Assembly: GCF_014650555.1 (NCBI RefSeq)
Contig: NZ_BMVE01000012.1
Coordinates: 1 to 64,000, forward strand
Length of the DNA stretch: 64,000 nucleotides
From: Streptomyces goshikiensis
GTDB lineage: Bacteria > Actinomycetota > Actinomycetes > Streptomycetales > Streptomycetaceae
Direction of reading: 5' to 3'
Of the stretch, positions 1-8,223 are shown piece by piece (the first letter of the stretch is position 1; the number at the start of each line of letters is the position of its first letter). The notes under the pieces were generated by a model, which did no database searches, was not told the origin of the DNA, and worked only from the letters and a program-made list of their open reading frames with translations. Position numbers and translations under genes: made by a program.

Positions 1-49
1 TCACTGCCCACCCTGTGCCCGATCGGTGCTGCGTCCCATCGGACAGGCC

Positions 50-1621
50 CTAGGCCCGTTCCAGGACCGCCATGGCCGCGTTGTGGCCGGGGACCCCGCT
101 GACCCCGCCGCCGCGGACCGCGCCCGCCCCGCACAGCAGCACGTTCGGGTGGGTCGTCTCCACTCCCCACCGGGACCCGTCCGCCCCGTCCCCGTACGGC
201 CAGGACAGGTCCCGGTGGAAGATGTGGCCGCCGGGCAGCCGCAGTTCGCGCTCCAGGTCCAGCGGGGTCTTGGCCTCGATGCAGGGCCGGCCGTCGGCGT
301 CGAGCGCGAGGCATTCGGTGATCGGCTCGGCGAGGTGCGCGTCGAGCTGCGCGAGCGTGCCGGTGAGCAGCACCTCGCGCACCCCCTGGTTGTCCTTCTC
401 GAACAGCCGGGCCGGGGTGTGCAGGCCGAACAGCGTGAGCGTCTGGTAGCCCCGCTCCACCAGATCCGGCCCGAGGATCGACGGGTCGGTCAGCGAGTGG
501 CAGTAGATCTCCGAGGGCGGTACGGAGGGCAGCTCGCCGGAGGCCGCCTCGGCGTGGGCCCGGCGCAGTTCCTCGTACCCCTCGGCGATGTGGAAGGTGC
601 CGCCGAAGGCCTCGCGCGGGTCCACCGAGGTGTCCCGCAGCCGGGGCAGCCGCCGCAGCAGCATGTTGACCTTGAGCTGCGCGCCCTCGGCCGGGGTCGG
701 GGCGCTCTCGCCGAGCAGTCCGGCCAGGGCCTGAGGCGAGGCGTTGACCAGTACGTTCCGTCCGACGACCCGGCCCTCCCCGGTAGCGGTGCGGAAGGTC
801 ACCTCGGCCGGAGCCGTCCCGTCCGTGTCGATCCGGAGCACCTCGTGCCCGGTGACGATCTCCGCTCCGGCGGCCCGCGCGGCCGTGGCCAGGGCGTCGG
901 TGAGGGCGCCCATCCCGCCGACCGGGACGTCCCAGTCGCCGGTGCCGCCGCCGATGACGTGGTAGAGGAAGCAGCGGTTCTGCGCGAGCGAGGGGTCGTG
1001 GGCGTCCGCGAAGGTGCCGATCAGCCCGTCCGTGAGGACCACGCCGCGGACCAGGTCGTCGGTGAAGTTCCGCTCCACGGCCCGCCCGAGCGGTTCCTCG
1101 AAGAGCATCCGCCAGGCGGCCTCGTCGTCGACGCGGGCCCGCAGCTCCGCCCGGGTCGGCAGCGGTTCGGTCAGCGTCGGGAACACCTTCCGGGCGACCT
1201 GCCCGGTCGTCCCGTAGAAGGCGCGCCAGCTCTCGTACTCCCGGTCCGAACCGGTCAGCCGGGCGAAGGACTCCCTGGTGCGCGACTCGTCGCCGCCGAC
1301 GAGCAGCCCGCCGGGCCGTCCGTCGCGCTCGGTGGGGGTGTACGAGGAGACCGAGCGCCGGCGTACCTCGAAGCGGAGTCCGAGCTCGCGGACGATCTTC
1401 GGCGGGAGCAGCGAGACCAGGTAGGAGTAGCGCGACAGCCGGGCGTCCAGGCCGGCGAACGGGCGGGTGGAGACCGCGGCCCCGCCGGTGTGACCGAGGC
1501 GTTCCAGGACCAGGACGGACTTCCCCGCCCGGGCCAGGTAGGCGGCGGCGACCAGGCCGTTGTGCCCGCCCCCCACGATCACCGCGTCGTATACGTCAGA
1601 TCCGAACACGTCCGTCGTCAT
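50..1621 (-). CDS. FAD-dependent oxidoreductase, phytoene-desaturase-like
   Basis: About 523 aa. The N-terminus (about residues 13-41) has a Rossmann FAD/NAD site, VIVGGGHNGLVAAAYLARAG, followed by an acidic residue in LVLE. The C-terminus (about 480-515) has a second flavin motif, LLCGAGAVRGGGVSGVPGHN. This layout is typical of the phytoene desaturase/CrtI-like NAD(P)/FAD oxidoreductases; the substrate cannot be read from sequence. I chose the ATG at 1621 because it overlaps the stop of the upstream Ser/Thr kinase gene as ATGA, suggesting translational coupling. A GTG-type start 15 nt further upstream is possible. The gene is last in a minus-strand cluster with the kinase and a DUF2236 oxygenase, so it may be a redox enzyme controlled by, or co-made with, the kinase; that part is inference. 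Confidence 0.85.
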   Translation of the reverse strand: MTTDVFGSDVYDAVIVGGGHNGLVAAAYLARAGKSVLVLERLGHTGGAAVSTRPFAGLDARLSRYSYLVSLLPPKIVRELGLRFEVRRRSVSSYTPTERDGRPGGLLVGGDESRTRESFARLTGSDREYESWRAFYGTTGQVARKVFPTLTEPLPTRAELRARVDDEAAWRMLFEEPLGRAVERNFTDDLVRGVVLTDGLIGTFADAHDPSLAQNRCFLYHVIGGGTGDWDVPVGGMGALTDALATAARAAGAEIVTGHEVLRIDTDGTAPAEVTFRTATGEGRVVGRNVLVNASPQALAGLLGESAPTPAEGAQLKVNMLLRRLPRLRDTSVDPREAFGGTFHIAEGYEELRRAHAEAASGELPSVPPSEIYCHSLTDPSILGPDLVERGYQTLTLFGLHTPARLFEKDNQGVREVLLTGTLAQLDAHLAEPITECLALDADGRPCIEAKTPLDLERELRLPGGHIFHRDLSWPYGDGADGSRWGVETTHPNVLLCGAGAVRGGGVSGVPGHNAAMAVLERA

Positions 1622-3735
1622 GGCTCTTGGTAACACACCTGGCCCAGTCGCTCCAGACAGTGTGCCTCGTCGGCGTGGGCCGCGACGGTCTCGGGATGTT
1701 CGTCGCCGAGGGATCGTTCGCGGATACCGGAGAGTTCCCGGTACACGGGGAGCGCCTCGTGCCAGCGGCCGAGCCGGCCGAGCCCGACGGCCAGTTCACG
1801 GCGGCTGACCAGGGTGTCCGGGTGCTCGGCGCCGAGCTCCGCCGCGCGCGCCGCGGCGACCTGGCGTGCCTCGGCCACCGCTTCCTCCCAGCGCTCCAGG
1901 CGGCCCAGGTTGACTCCGAGGACGTGCCGGGCGCGGAGCGTCTCGGGGTCGGTGGCGCCGTAGGCACGGGTGCGGTCGCGGACCAGGCCCCGGAACAGGT
2001 CGAGGGCCTCGGCGGCGCGGCCGGTGCGGCCGAGGGCGATGCCGATCTCGTAGCGGGCGGCGAGGGCGTCGGGGTGGTCCCGGCCGAGCACCCGCTCCCG
2101 TACGGCGGCCACCTCGCGGAACGCGGCCAGCGCCTCGTCCCAGCGGCCGAGCCGGCCCAGGGCGTAGGCCACCTCGTACCGGGTCAGCAGGGTGTCGGCG
2201 TGCTCGGGGCCCAGGACGGCGGCCCGGTCGCCGGCCACGTCGGCGGCGGTGCGCAGGGCGTCCTCGTACCGGCCGAGGGCGCCCATGGCGCAGGCCAGGT
2301 TGTGGCGGCAGCGCAGGGTGTCGGGGTGGCGCGGGCCCATGGTCCGGGCGCGGGCGGCCAGTACCGCGCCGTAGATCTCGTACGCCTCGCGGTGGCGGCC
2401 GAGCCGGCCCTGCTCGTACGCCTCCTCCTGGCGGGCGGCGAGGGTGTCCGGGTGGTCGGGGCCGAGCACGCGGGCGCGCCCGGCGGCCACCGTCGCGTAG
2501 AGGGCGAGGGCTTCCTCGGGGCGGCCGGCGCGGCTGAGGGTGAACGCGCGGGTGTGCCCGGCGGCGAGCGCGTCGGGGTGGTCGGGGTCGGCGGGGCCGG
2601 GGCCGACGGGCCGCGGCAGCCCGTAGGCGGCGGTCAGCCGCGGGTCCTCGGCGGCCGCGGGCCGCAGGATCCGCTGGGCACCGCTGACGCGCGGCGCGCC
2701 GTCGGCCGGGGCGGCGGCGGTGCGGGCGGCGGTCCAGGAGCCGGTGAGGACGGCCCATTCGCCGCTGGCGGGGCGGGCGTCGATGCCCGCCTTGCGGCCC
2801 GCGGTCATGCCCTGGGCCCACACGGGCAGCGGGGCGTGGTGGACGGTGTGCGGGCCGCCGGGCGGGCCGCCGGGGCCGAGGCGGGCCTCGACGAGCGTGC
2901 GGTGCAGGTGGCGGGCGTCGCCGGGGCGGTCCTCGGGGCGCTTGGCGAGCAGGTCGAGGACGGCCCGCTCGATGTACTCGGGCAGTTCGGGGCGGTGTTC
3001 GCGCAGCGGTACGGGGATGTTGTCGCGGTGCCCGACCAGCACGGACCAGGAGTCGCCGAGGTCGAAGGGCGGGGCGCCGGTGGCGATCTCGTACAGCACG
3101 CAGCCGAGGGAGTAGAGGTCGCTGCGGTGGTCGACCTCGCCGCCGGCGATCTGCTCGGGCGACATGTAGTGCGGGGTGCCCATGGCCATGCCGCCGCCGG
3201 TGAGCTTGGCGGTGAAGCCGATGTCGTGGGCGAGGCGGGCGATGCCGAAGTCGCAGATCTTCACGGTGCCGTCGGTGAGCCGCATGATGTTGGCGGGCTT
3301 CAGGTCGCGGTGGACGACGCCCTGGTCATGGGTGTAGCCGAGGGCGGCGGCCAGCTGCTCGGCGATGTCGACGACTACGTCCACGGGCAGCGGGCGCGCC
3401 TCGTTCTCCTCCATGAGCTGGCTGAGGTTGCGGCCTTCGAGGAGTTCCATGACGAGGTAGAGGGGGCCGCCCGCGGCACTGTCGTCGCCGAAGTCGTGGA
3501 CGACGGTCACGCCCCGGTGCTGGAGGGACGCGGCGACGCGCGCCTCGCGGCGGAACCGCTCGCGCAGCACCTGGGTGAAGTGGGCGTCCTGCTCGGGCCC
3601 GATCGGCTTGAGGCACTTCACGGCGACCTGCCGGCCCAGCGATTCGTCCCGGGCCCGCCACACCTCGCCCATGCCGCCGCGCCCGATCAGATCGAGCGAC
3701 CGGTACCGGCCCTGGATCAGTCTGGACTCCGCCAT
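1618..3735 (-). CDS. Serine/threonine protein kinase with C-terminal TPR array
   Basis: About 705 aa. The Hanks-type kinase domain spans about residues 11-275: glycine loop GRGGMGEV (18-25), VAIK lysine in VAVK (K40), catalytic loop HRDLKPAN (about 139-146), DFG in CDFGIA (about 160), and APE-type SPEQ. After a linker, about residues 370-700 hold at least seven tetratricopeptide-like units with recurring HPDTL and ALGR/GLGRLGRW motifs, the TPR_10/12 style. No membrane segment is visible, so it is probably cytosolic with the TPR as partner-binding module. Start ATG 3735 begins MAESRLIQGRYR right before the kinase fold; longer reading upstream would run through the DUF2236 gene. It overlaps that gene by 19 nt and the downstream oxidoreductase by 4 nt, so the three are likely co-transcribed. 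Confidence 0.9.
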   Translation of the reverse strand: MAESRLIQGRYRSLDLIGRGGMGEVWRARDESLGRQVAVKCLKPIGPEQDAHFTQVLRERFRREARVAASLQHRGVTVVHDFGDDSAAGGPLYLVMELLEGRNLSQLMEENEARPLPVDVVVDIAEQLAAALGYTHDQGVVHRDLKPANIMRLTDGTVKICDFGIARLAHDIGFTAKLTGGGMAMGTPHYMSPEQIAGGEVDHRSDLYSLGCVLYEIATGAPPFDLGDSWSVLVGHRDNIPVPLREHRPELPEYIERAVLDLLAKRPEDRPGDARHLHRTLVEARLGPGGPPGGPHTVHHAPLPVWAQGMTAGRKAGIDARPASGEWAVLTGSWTAARTAAAPADGAPRVSGAQRILRPAAAEDPRLTAAYGLPRPVGPGPADPDHPDALAAGHTRAFTLSRAGRPEEALALYATVAAGRARVLGPDHPDTLAARQEEAYEQGRLGRHREAYEIYGAVLAARARTMGPRHPDTLRCRHNLACAMGALGRYEDALRTAADVAGDRAAVLGPEHADTLLTRYEVAYALGRLGRWDEALAAFREVAAVRERVLGRDHPDALAARYEIGIALGRTGRAAEALDLFRGLVRDRTRAYGATDPETLRARHVLGVNLGRLERWEEAVAEARQVAAARAAELGAEHPDTLVSRRELAVGLGRLGRWHEALPVYRELSGIRERSLGDEHPETVAAHADEAHCLERLGQVCYQEP

Positions 3736-4697
3736 GTCTTGAAGCCGCCCCCGTTGTCTGCCGCGTCCTGTGCGCCCTGTGCGTCCTGTGCCCTCCCCGG
3801 CCGGTCCAGTATGGAGGCTGATGTACGCAGTGTGTACGGGGAGGGGCGACTGCCGGGGCCCATGCGGCGCATCGCCTTCAAGATGTGACCTGGAGGCAGC
3901 TGCCAGCGCAGACCTGCGGGAACGGAGCGCAGCAGGTGGCCCGTGAGGCGCAGGCGCCGGGTGATGGTGCGCGGGGGCGGCGCGGGTCTCCCGTACAGCT
4001 CGTGCGCCCAGCCGGGGAGGGATCCGTACGCGAGGCCGGCGAGCGGCCGCCACAGCAGGTTTCGGCCAGGGACGAGCAGCGGGTGGACGGGCGGGGCACT
4101 CAGGAAGTCGTCCACCTCGCGGGCGTCGGCGCCGGCGGCGAGCTCGGGCCGGACCTTCTCGAAGTAGGCGGCCAGCTGGGCGGTGTCGGCGGGGACCCCG
4201 TCCGGGTCGAGCCCGACGAGGCGGGCGTTGACCCGGTTCTCGTCGACGTAGCGGTCGGCCTGGGCGGGGGTGAGGGGCACGCCGGAGCGGCGCAGGACGT
4301 GGAGGAAGCTGTCGATCTGCGCGCAGTGCACCCAGAGCAGGAGCGCGGGATCGTCGACGGGGAAGCGCTCCTCGGTGACGGGGTCGGTGGCGGACAGCGT
4401 CCGGTGGATCCGCCGGACGCGGGCCCCGGCCCGCTCGGCGGCGTCGGTGGTGCCGTAGGTGAGCGTGCCGACGAAGTCGGCGGTCCGCAGCAGCCGCCCC
4501 CAGGCGTCCGCCCGGAAGTCGGAGTTCTCCATGACCCCCCGGACGGCGCGCGGATGCAGGGCCTGGAGGTACAGCGCCCGTACGCCGGCGATCCACATCA
4601 CCGGATCCCCGTGGCACTGCCAGGTCACGGACCCCGGCCCGTACAGCCCGGGATCGCCCCCGGCCGCCGGTCGCACCGCAGCCGTGCTGTGCCGCAT
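3717..4697 (-). CDS. DUF2236 / MpaB-family oxygenase
   Basis: About 326 aa. Hallmarks of the DUF2236 (ER-bound oxygenase MpaB / latex-clearing protein-like) family are visible: GDPVMWIAGVRALYLQALHP near the N-terminus with its conserved LHP histidine, RRIHRTLS, and LLLWVHCAQIDSFL, which supply the histidines thought to bind heme b. Substrate is unknown. Start ATG 4697 (MRHSTAAVRP) has a good GGGAGG ribosome site six bases upstream; the upstream ATG at 4721 has none. The 3' end overlaps the kinase start by 19 nt. The last about 40 residues are low-complexity (GRAQDAQGAQDAADNGGG) and lie in the kinase translation-initiation region. Confidence 0.85.
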   Translation of the reverse strand: MRHSTAAVRPAAGGDPGLYGPGSVTWQCHGDPVMWIAGVRALYLQALHPRAVRGVMENSDFRADAWGRLLRTADFVGTLTYGTTDAAERAGARVRRIHRTLSATDPVTEERFPVDDPALLLWVHCAQIDSFLHVLRRSGVPLTPAQADRYVDENRVNARLVGLDPDGVPADTAQLAAYFEKVRPELAAGADAREVDDFLSAPPVHPLLVPGRNLLWRPLAGLAYGSLPGWAHELYGRPAPPPRTITRRLRLTGHLLRSVPAGLRWQLPPGHILKAMRRMGPGSRPSPYTLRTSASILDRPGRAQDAQGAQDAADNGGGFKTWRSPD

Positions 4698-4789
4698 GAC
4701 GCACCTCCCGCGACGAGGCATCGCCCCTCGCGACGCGATCGTTTCGCGGCCTCGGCCGGCTGTCGGTCGCCGCCCGTATCCTCACCGCC

Positions 4790-4941
4790 ATGACGTCTCC
4801 TTCCCCGGACGCGGGTGATCCGATCCTCCGGTCCTTACGCCCGCTGCCACCTTCGACGTCCACGGCATGGTGTACGCGGCCTTCCTCGGCATCCGCCGAC
4901 GCCCCGGCTGCACGAGGCGTTGGCGGGCCGCACCCCCCTGA
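4790..4941 (+). pseudogene. Possible 5' gene remnant with its own leaderless promoter
   Basis: A -10-like TATCCT (4777-4782) lies seven bases before an ATG at 4790, the spacing of a leaderless start. The first frame reads MTSPSPDAGDPILRSLR; a shift of one base near 4838-4843 continues it as AATFDVHGMVYAAFLGIRR, which looks protein-like, to a TGA at 4939-4941. This is what a decayed or truncated gene start would look like. I do not recognise the family, and a chance reading in GC-rich DNA remains possible. Confidence 0.25.
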
Positions 4942-4961
4942 CCCGGAGCCGGGGCGCGCGG

Positions 4962-6152
4962 TCAGCGGCGGACGCGGGGCATGCCTAGGCCGATCCAGGA
5001 GATGATCTCGCGCTGGATCTCGTTGTTGCCGCCGCCGAAGGTGAAGATGACCGCGCTGCGGTAGCCGCGTTCGAGTTCGCCGTGCAGGACCGCGCCGGCG
5101 GAGCCGTCCTTGAGGGAGCCGGCCGCGCCGACCACTTCCATGAGCCAGGCGTACGCGTCGCGGCGGGCCTCCGAGCCGTAGACCTTGACCGCGGAGGCGT
5201 CCTGCGGGGTGAGGGAGCCGGCCTGGACGGCGCCCACCATCTGCCAGTTGAGGAGCTTCATCGCGTCGAGGCGGGCGTGGGTGCGGGCGAGGCGGCCGCG
5301 GACCCAGGAGAGGTCGATGACGCGGCGGCCGTCGGCGAGCTTGGTGTCGGCGGCCCAGCGCTGGACGTCGTGCAGGGCGCGGATGGCCATGGTGCCGTGG
5401 GCGGCGAGGGTGACGCGCTCGTGGTTGAGCTGGTTGGTGATCAGGCGCCAGCCCTTGTTCTCCTGGCCCACGCGGCGGTTCGCCGGGACGCGGATGTTCT
5501 CGTAGTAGCTGGCGGTGGTGTCGTGCGAGGCGAGGGTGTTGATGAGGGTGCAGGAGTATCCGGGGTCCGAGGTCGGGACCAGGAGCATGGTGATGCCCTT
5601 GTGGGCGGGGGCGTCCGGGTCGGTGCGGACGGCGAGCCAGACCCAGTCGGCGGTGTCGCCGTTGGTGGTCCAGATCTTCTGCCCGTTGACGACGTAGGTG
5701 CCGCTCTCCTCGTCGCCCTCGCGGACGGCCTTGCACTTGAGCGCGGCGAGGTCGGTGCCGGCGTCGGGCTCGCTGTAGCCGATGGCGAAGTCGATCTCGC
5801 CGGCGAGGATGCGCGGGAGGAAGTACGCCTTCTGCTCGTCGGTGCCGAACTGCATGATCGTCGGGCCGACGGTGTTCAGGGCCATCAGCGGCAGCGGGAC
5901 GACCGCCTGCGCGGCCTCGTCGAAGAAGATGAACTGGTCCATGGGCGACATGCCGCGCCCGCCGTACTCCTCGGGCCAGCCGACCCCGAGCCAGCCGTCG
6001 GCGCCGAGGCGGCGGATGGTCTCGCGGTAGAAGCGTTTCTGGGCGGCCGGGTCCTCGTAGCGGGCGTAGACGTCCTCGGGCACCAGCTCGGCGAAGTAGG
6101 CGCGCAGCTCGGCGCGCAACCGCTGCTGCTCAGGCGTGTATTCGAGGTGCAC
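4962..6152 (-). CDS. Acyl-CoA dehydrogenase (FadE type)
   Basis: 396 aa, full length for the family. It starts MHLEYTPEQQRLRAELRAYF, the usual first helix. The flavin/substrate region reads YSEPDAGTDLAALK (about 155) and IWTTNGDTADWVWLA (about 190). The C-terminus carries FTFGGGNNEIQREIISWIG, the conserved FAD-binding end. It oxidises an acyl-CoA thioester at the alpha-beta bond and passes electrons to ETF. The N-terminal wording and the upstream TAGAACCTGTTACA site resemble FadE enzymes of steroid catabolism in actinobacteria; that assignment is inference. Start ATG 6152. The DUF2236 gene follows after a 264-bp gap. Confidence 0.9.
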   Translation of the reverse strand: MHLEYTPEQQRLRAELRAYFAELVPEDVYARYEDPAAQKRFYRETIRRLGADGWLGVGWPEEYGGRGMSPMDQFIFFDEAAQAVVPLPLMALNTVGPTIMQFGTDEQKAYFLPRILAGEIDFAIGYSEPDAGTDLAALKCKAVREGDEESGTYVVNGQKIWTTNGDTADWVWLAVRTDPDAPAHKGITMLLVPTSDPGYSCTLINTLASHDTTASYYENIRVPANRRVGQENKGWRLITNQLNHERVTLAAHGTMAIRALHDVQRWAADTKLADGRRVIDLSWVRGRLARTHARLDAMKLLNWQMVGAVQAGSLTPQDASAVKVYGSEARRDAYAWLMEVVGAAGSLKDGSAGAVLHGELERGYRSAVIFTFGGGNNEIQREIISWIGLGMPRVRR

Positions 6153-6197
6153 GGCCCCTCCGGGAGTCTCGCGGTCCGTCGTCGCTGGCGGAGGGCA

Positions 6198-6214
6198 GAG
6201 TAGAACCTGTTACA
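6198..6214 (-). promoter_or_regulatory. KstR-like operator overlapping a -10 element
   Basis: The plus strand reads TAGAACCTGTTACA at 6201-6214, an exact fit to the TnnAACnnGTTnnA consensus described for the TetR-family steroid-catabolism repressor KstR. On the minus strand a -10-like TACTCT occupies 6198-6203, so a bound repressor would cover the promoter of the acyl-CoA dehydrogenase, whose start is 46 bases downstream. The rest of the gap to the aldolase gene holds a short GGATCGGG-type direct repeat (about 6238-6275) and nothing else I can name. Confidence 0.5.
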
Positions 6215-6320
6215 AGAATCCGGAAGTCCTTCGTGTCGGATCGGGGATCGGGGGATCGGGGGATCGGCGCATCGGGAGGGGCGCGCCGCGTCCGGCTCGT
6301 GGACGCGGCGCGGCCGGCGG

Positions 6321-7157
6321 TCAGTTCAGGGCGCCGATCATCGCCTCGGCCGTCGCCGCCATGGCCGTGCGGGCCGCGGTCAGGTACGGGCGCGGGTCCG
6401 CCGGGGTGAGGTGCGCGCGGATGGCGCCGGTCATGGCCACGTTCAGGGCCGTGCCGATGTTGACCTTGCGGATGCCGCCCGCGACGGCCGCCGCGAGTTC
6501 CCCGTCCGGCAGCCCCGACGAGCCGTGCAGGACCAGCGGGACGTCCACGGCCTTGGCCAGCCGGGCCAGCAGGGCGTGGTCCAGCGAGGCCGTGCGGCTG
6601 GTCATGGCGTGGCTGCTGCCGACGGCCACGGCCAGCGCGTCCACGCCGGAGTCGGCGACGAACCGCCGCGCCTCGTCCGGATCGGTACGGGCGCCGGGCG
6701 CGTGCGGATCCAGCGGCGCGGCGCCGCCCTTGCCGCCGACCTCCCCCAACTCGGCTTCGATCCAGAGCCCGTTGGCGTGTGCCCAGTCGGCCGCGGAGCG
6801 GGTCGCCTCCAGGTTCTCGGCGTAGGGCAGCTGCGCGGCGTCGTACATCACCGAGCTGAATCCCGCGTCGACCGCCTGCCGGAGCAGTTCGGAGCTCTTG
6901 ACGTGGTCCAGGTGCAGCCCGACCGGGACGGCGGCCGCCTCGGCGCAGGCGGCGGCCGCGCGGGAGATGGGCAGCAGCTGTCCGCCCCTGAACTTCACGG
7001 CGTTCTCGCTCAGTTGCAGGATGACGGGCAGCCCGGCGGCCTCCGCTCCCGCGACGACGGCCTCGGCGTGCTCCAGGGTGATGATGTTGAACGCGGCGAC
7101 GGCGCGGCCCGCGGCGGCCGCCTCCAGGACGAGCGCTCCGGCGGGGGCGATGCTCAT
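6321..7157 (-). CDS. Class II ketose-bisphosphate aldolase
   Basis: 278 aa. The class II (zinc) aldolase pattern is present: VAAFNIITLEHAEAVV near the N-terminus, HLDHVKS (about 82-88) with zinc and catalytic His/Asp, EAELGEVGGK (about 135), a glycine-serine-histidine element AVGSSHAM, and LVLHGSSG with KVNIGTAL for phosphate binding. It cleaves fructose- or tagatose-1,6-bisphosphate-type ketoses to triose phosphates. Its first four bases overlap the SIS isomerase stop (ATGA), so the two are one operon, divergent from a DeoR regulator. The trio looks like an amino-sugar or tagatose pathway (AgaS/KbaY-like); no sugar kinase or PTS gene is nearby, so the substrate is unproved. Confidence 0.88.
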   Translation of the reverse strand: MSIAPAGALVLEAAAAGRAVAAFNIITLEHAEAVVAGAEAAGLPVILQLSENAVKFRGGQLLPISRAAAACAEAAAVPVGLHLDHVKSSELLRQAVDAGFSSVMYDAAQLPYAENLEATRSAADWAHANGLWIEAELGEVGGKGGAAPLDPHAPGARTDPDEARRFVADSGVDALAVAVGSSHAMTSRTASLDHALLARLAKAVDVPLVLHGSSGLPDGELAAAVAGGIRKVNIGTALNVAMTGAIRAHLTPADPRPYLTAARTAMAATAEAMIGALN

Positions 7158-8056
7158 CGGACCGCCCCCTCGCCCGAGTTGAGGATCACCGACCGGGTCA
7201 GATGGCGCGGCGCGTCCGGGTCCAGCCCCTGGTGGGCGGCGACGGCCACGGCCAGCCGGTGCACCCGTACCAGCTCGGCGAGCGGGTCGAGCCGCCCGGC
7301 CACCCACCGGGCGCCGGTCGCGAGCACCTGCTCGGCGATCCCCTCGGGCGCCTCGCCGAGGGACCAGGTGACGGTGCCGGGCCCGGTGACGCTGACGGGC
7401 CCGTGCCGGTACTCCATCGCCGGGTAGGACTCGGCCCACGACAGCGAGGCCTCCCGCATCTTCAGCGCGGCCTCGTGCGCGAGCCCCACGCTCCAGCCGC
7501 GCCCCAGGAAGGTGAACTGCCCCCGGCTGACGAGCTCTTCGGACACCGGCTCCGCGAGGGCGGTCCGGGCGTCGGCGACCGCGCCCGGGGTGTGGCGGCC
7601 GACATGGGCGCGCAGCAGGGTCAGCGCGGTGGTGGCGAACCGGGTCTGGACGACGGACCGCTCGTCGGCGAAGTCCAGTACGACGAGCCCGTCCGCGAGC
7701 GTCATCACCGGGGTCGCCGGGTCGCCGGTGACGGCCGTGGTGGGCACGCCCGACTCCCGCAGCGCGGCCAGCAGGTCCAGCACCTCGGTGGTGGTCCCCG
7801 ACCGGGTGAGCGCGACGACCCGGTCGTAGCGGCGGTGGCGCGGGAACTCGGAGGCGGGGAAGGCGTCGGTCTCGCCGTGACCGGCCTCCTCGCGCAGCGC
7901 GGCGGCCGCCTGGGCCATGTAGTAGGAGGTCCCGCATCCGACGATCGCGGTCCGCTCCCCCGGCCGCGGCAGCACCGCCCGGTGGGCCGGGGCCAGTTCG
8001 GCGGCCCGTTCCCAGCACTCGGGTTGCGTGCCCAACTCGTACGCGACGTGGCTCAT
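7154..8056 (-). CDS. SIS-domain sugar isomerase/deaminase
   Basis: 300 aa with two SIS (sugar isomerase) folds. The first carries IVGCGTSYYMAQAAAALREE and ALTRSGTTTEVL, the phosphosugar-binding Ser/Thr clusters; the second has FLGRGWSVGLAHEAALKMRE and AESYPAMEYRHGPVS, which match the GlmS isomerase domain and AgaS/FrlB-type relatives. No glutaminase domain is attached, so it is not GlmS. The likely role is isomerisation or deamination of an amino-sugar phosphate or deglycation of a fructosamine phosphate before the aldolase encoded downstream (4-nt overlap). Start ATG 8056 has a GGGAG site at the right distance. Confidence 0.85.
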   Translation of the reverse strand: MSHVAYELGTQPECWERAAELAPAHRAVLPRPGERTAIVGCGTSYYMAQAAAALREEAGHGETDAFPASEFPRHRRYDRVVALTRSGTTTEVLDLLAALRESGVPTTAVTGDPATPVMTLADGLVVLDFADERSVVQTRFATTALTLLRAHVGRHTPGAVADARTALAEPVSEELVSRGQFTFLGRGWSVGLAHEAALKMREASLSWAESYPAMEYRHGPVSVTGPGTVTWSLGEAPEGIAEQVLATGARWVAGRLDPLAELVRVHRLAVAVAAHQGLDPDAPRHLTRSVILNSGEGAVR

Positions 8057-8100
8057 GGCGGCTCCCTAGCGCGTTGGCTGCGATGGCTGCGTTTTCCTGC

Positions 8101-8161
8101 AAGGTATCGGCCTGTTTCGCGCAACTTCAAGCATTTGCCCCTTGAGCGCCTGGGTTAGTGT
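8101..8161. promoter_or_regulatory. Divergent promoter with DeoR-type operator candidate
   Basis: The SIS gene has a plausible minus-strand promoter: TTGAAG (8125-8130) and TACCTT (8101-8106), 18 bases apart. The DeoR gene has a -10-like TAGTGT at 8156-8161. Between them lies an inverted repeat TCAAG (8127-8131), nine bases, CTTGA (8141-8145), flanked by GCGC on the right and GCGCAA on the left. It overlaps the -35 area of both promoters, where a DeoR repressor controlling itself and the operon would be expected. The operator role is inference. Confidence 0.45.
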
Positions 8162-8223
8162 CGGCGGGTAGGCCGAGAGAGCACCCGGAGCAGCCGGGAA
8201 GACACCGAAGGGGGCGGGCCCGG

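Noticed and set aside
1..49. End of another minus-strand gene at the left edge (TCA at 1-3)
   Set aside because: A stop-like triplet at the window edge is not enough evidence; no coding sequence can be read.
1618..5736. A 1372-residue open frame spanning kinase, oxygenase and dehydrogenase regions
   Set aside because: Only the first 2.1 kb from its 3' end is a real kinase; the rest is an Arg/Pro-rich off-frame reading of the DUF2236 and acyl-CoA dehydrogenase genes.
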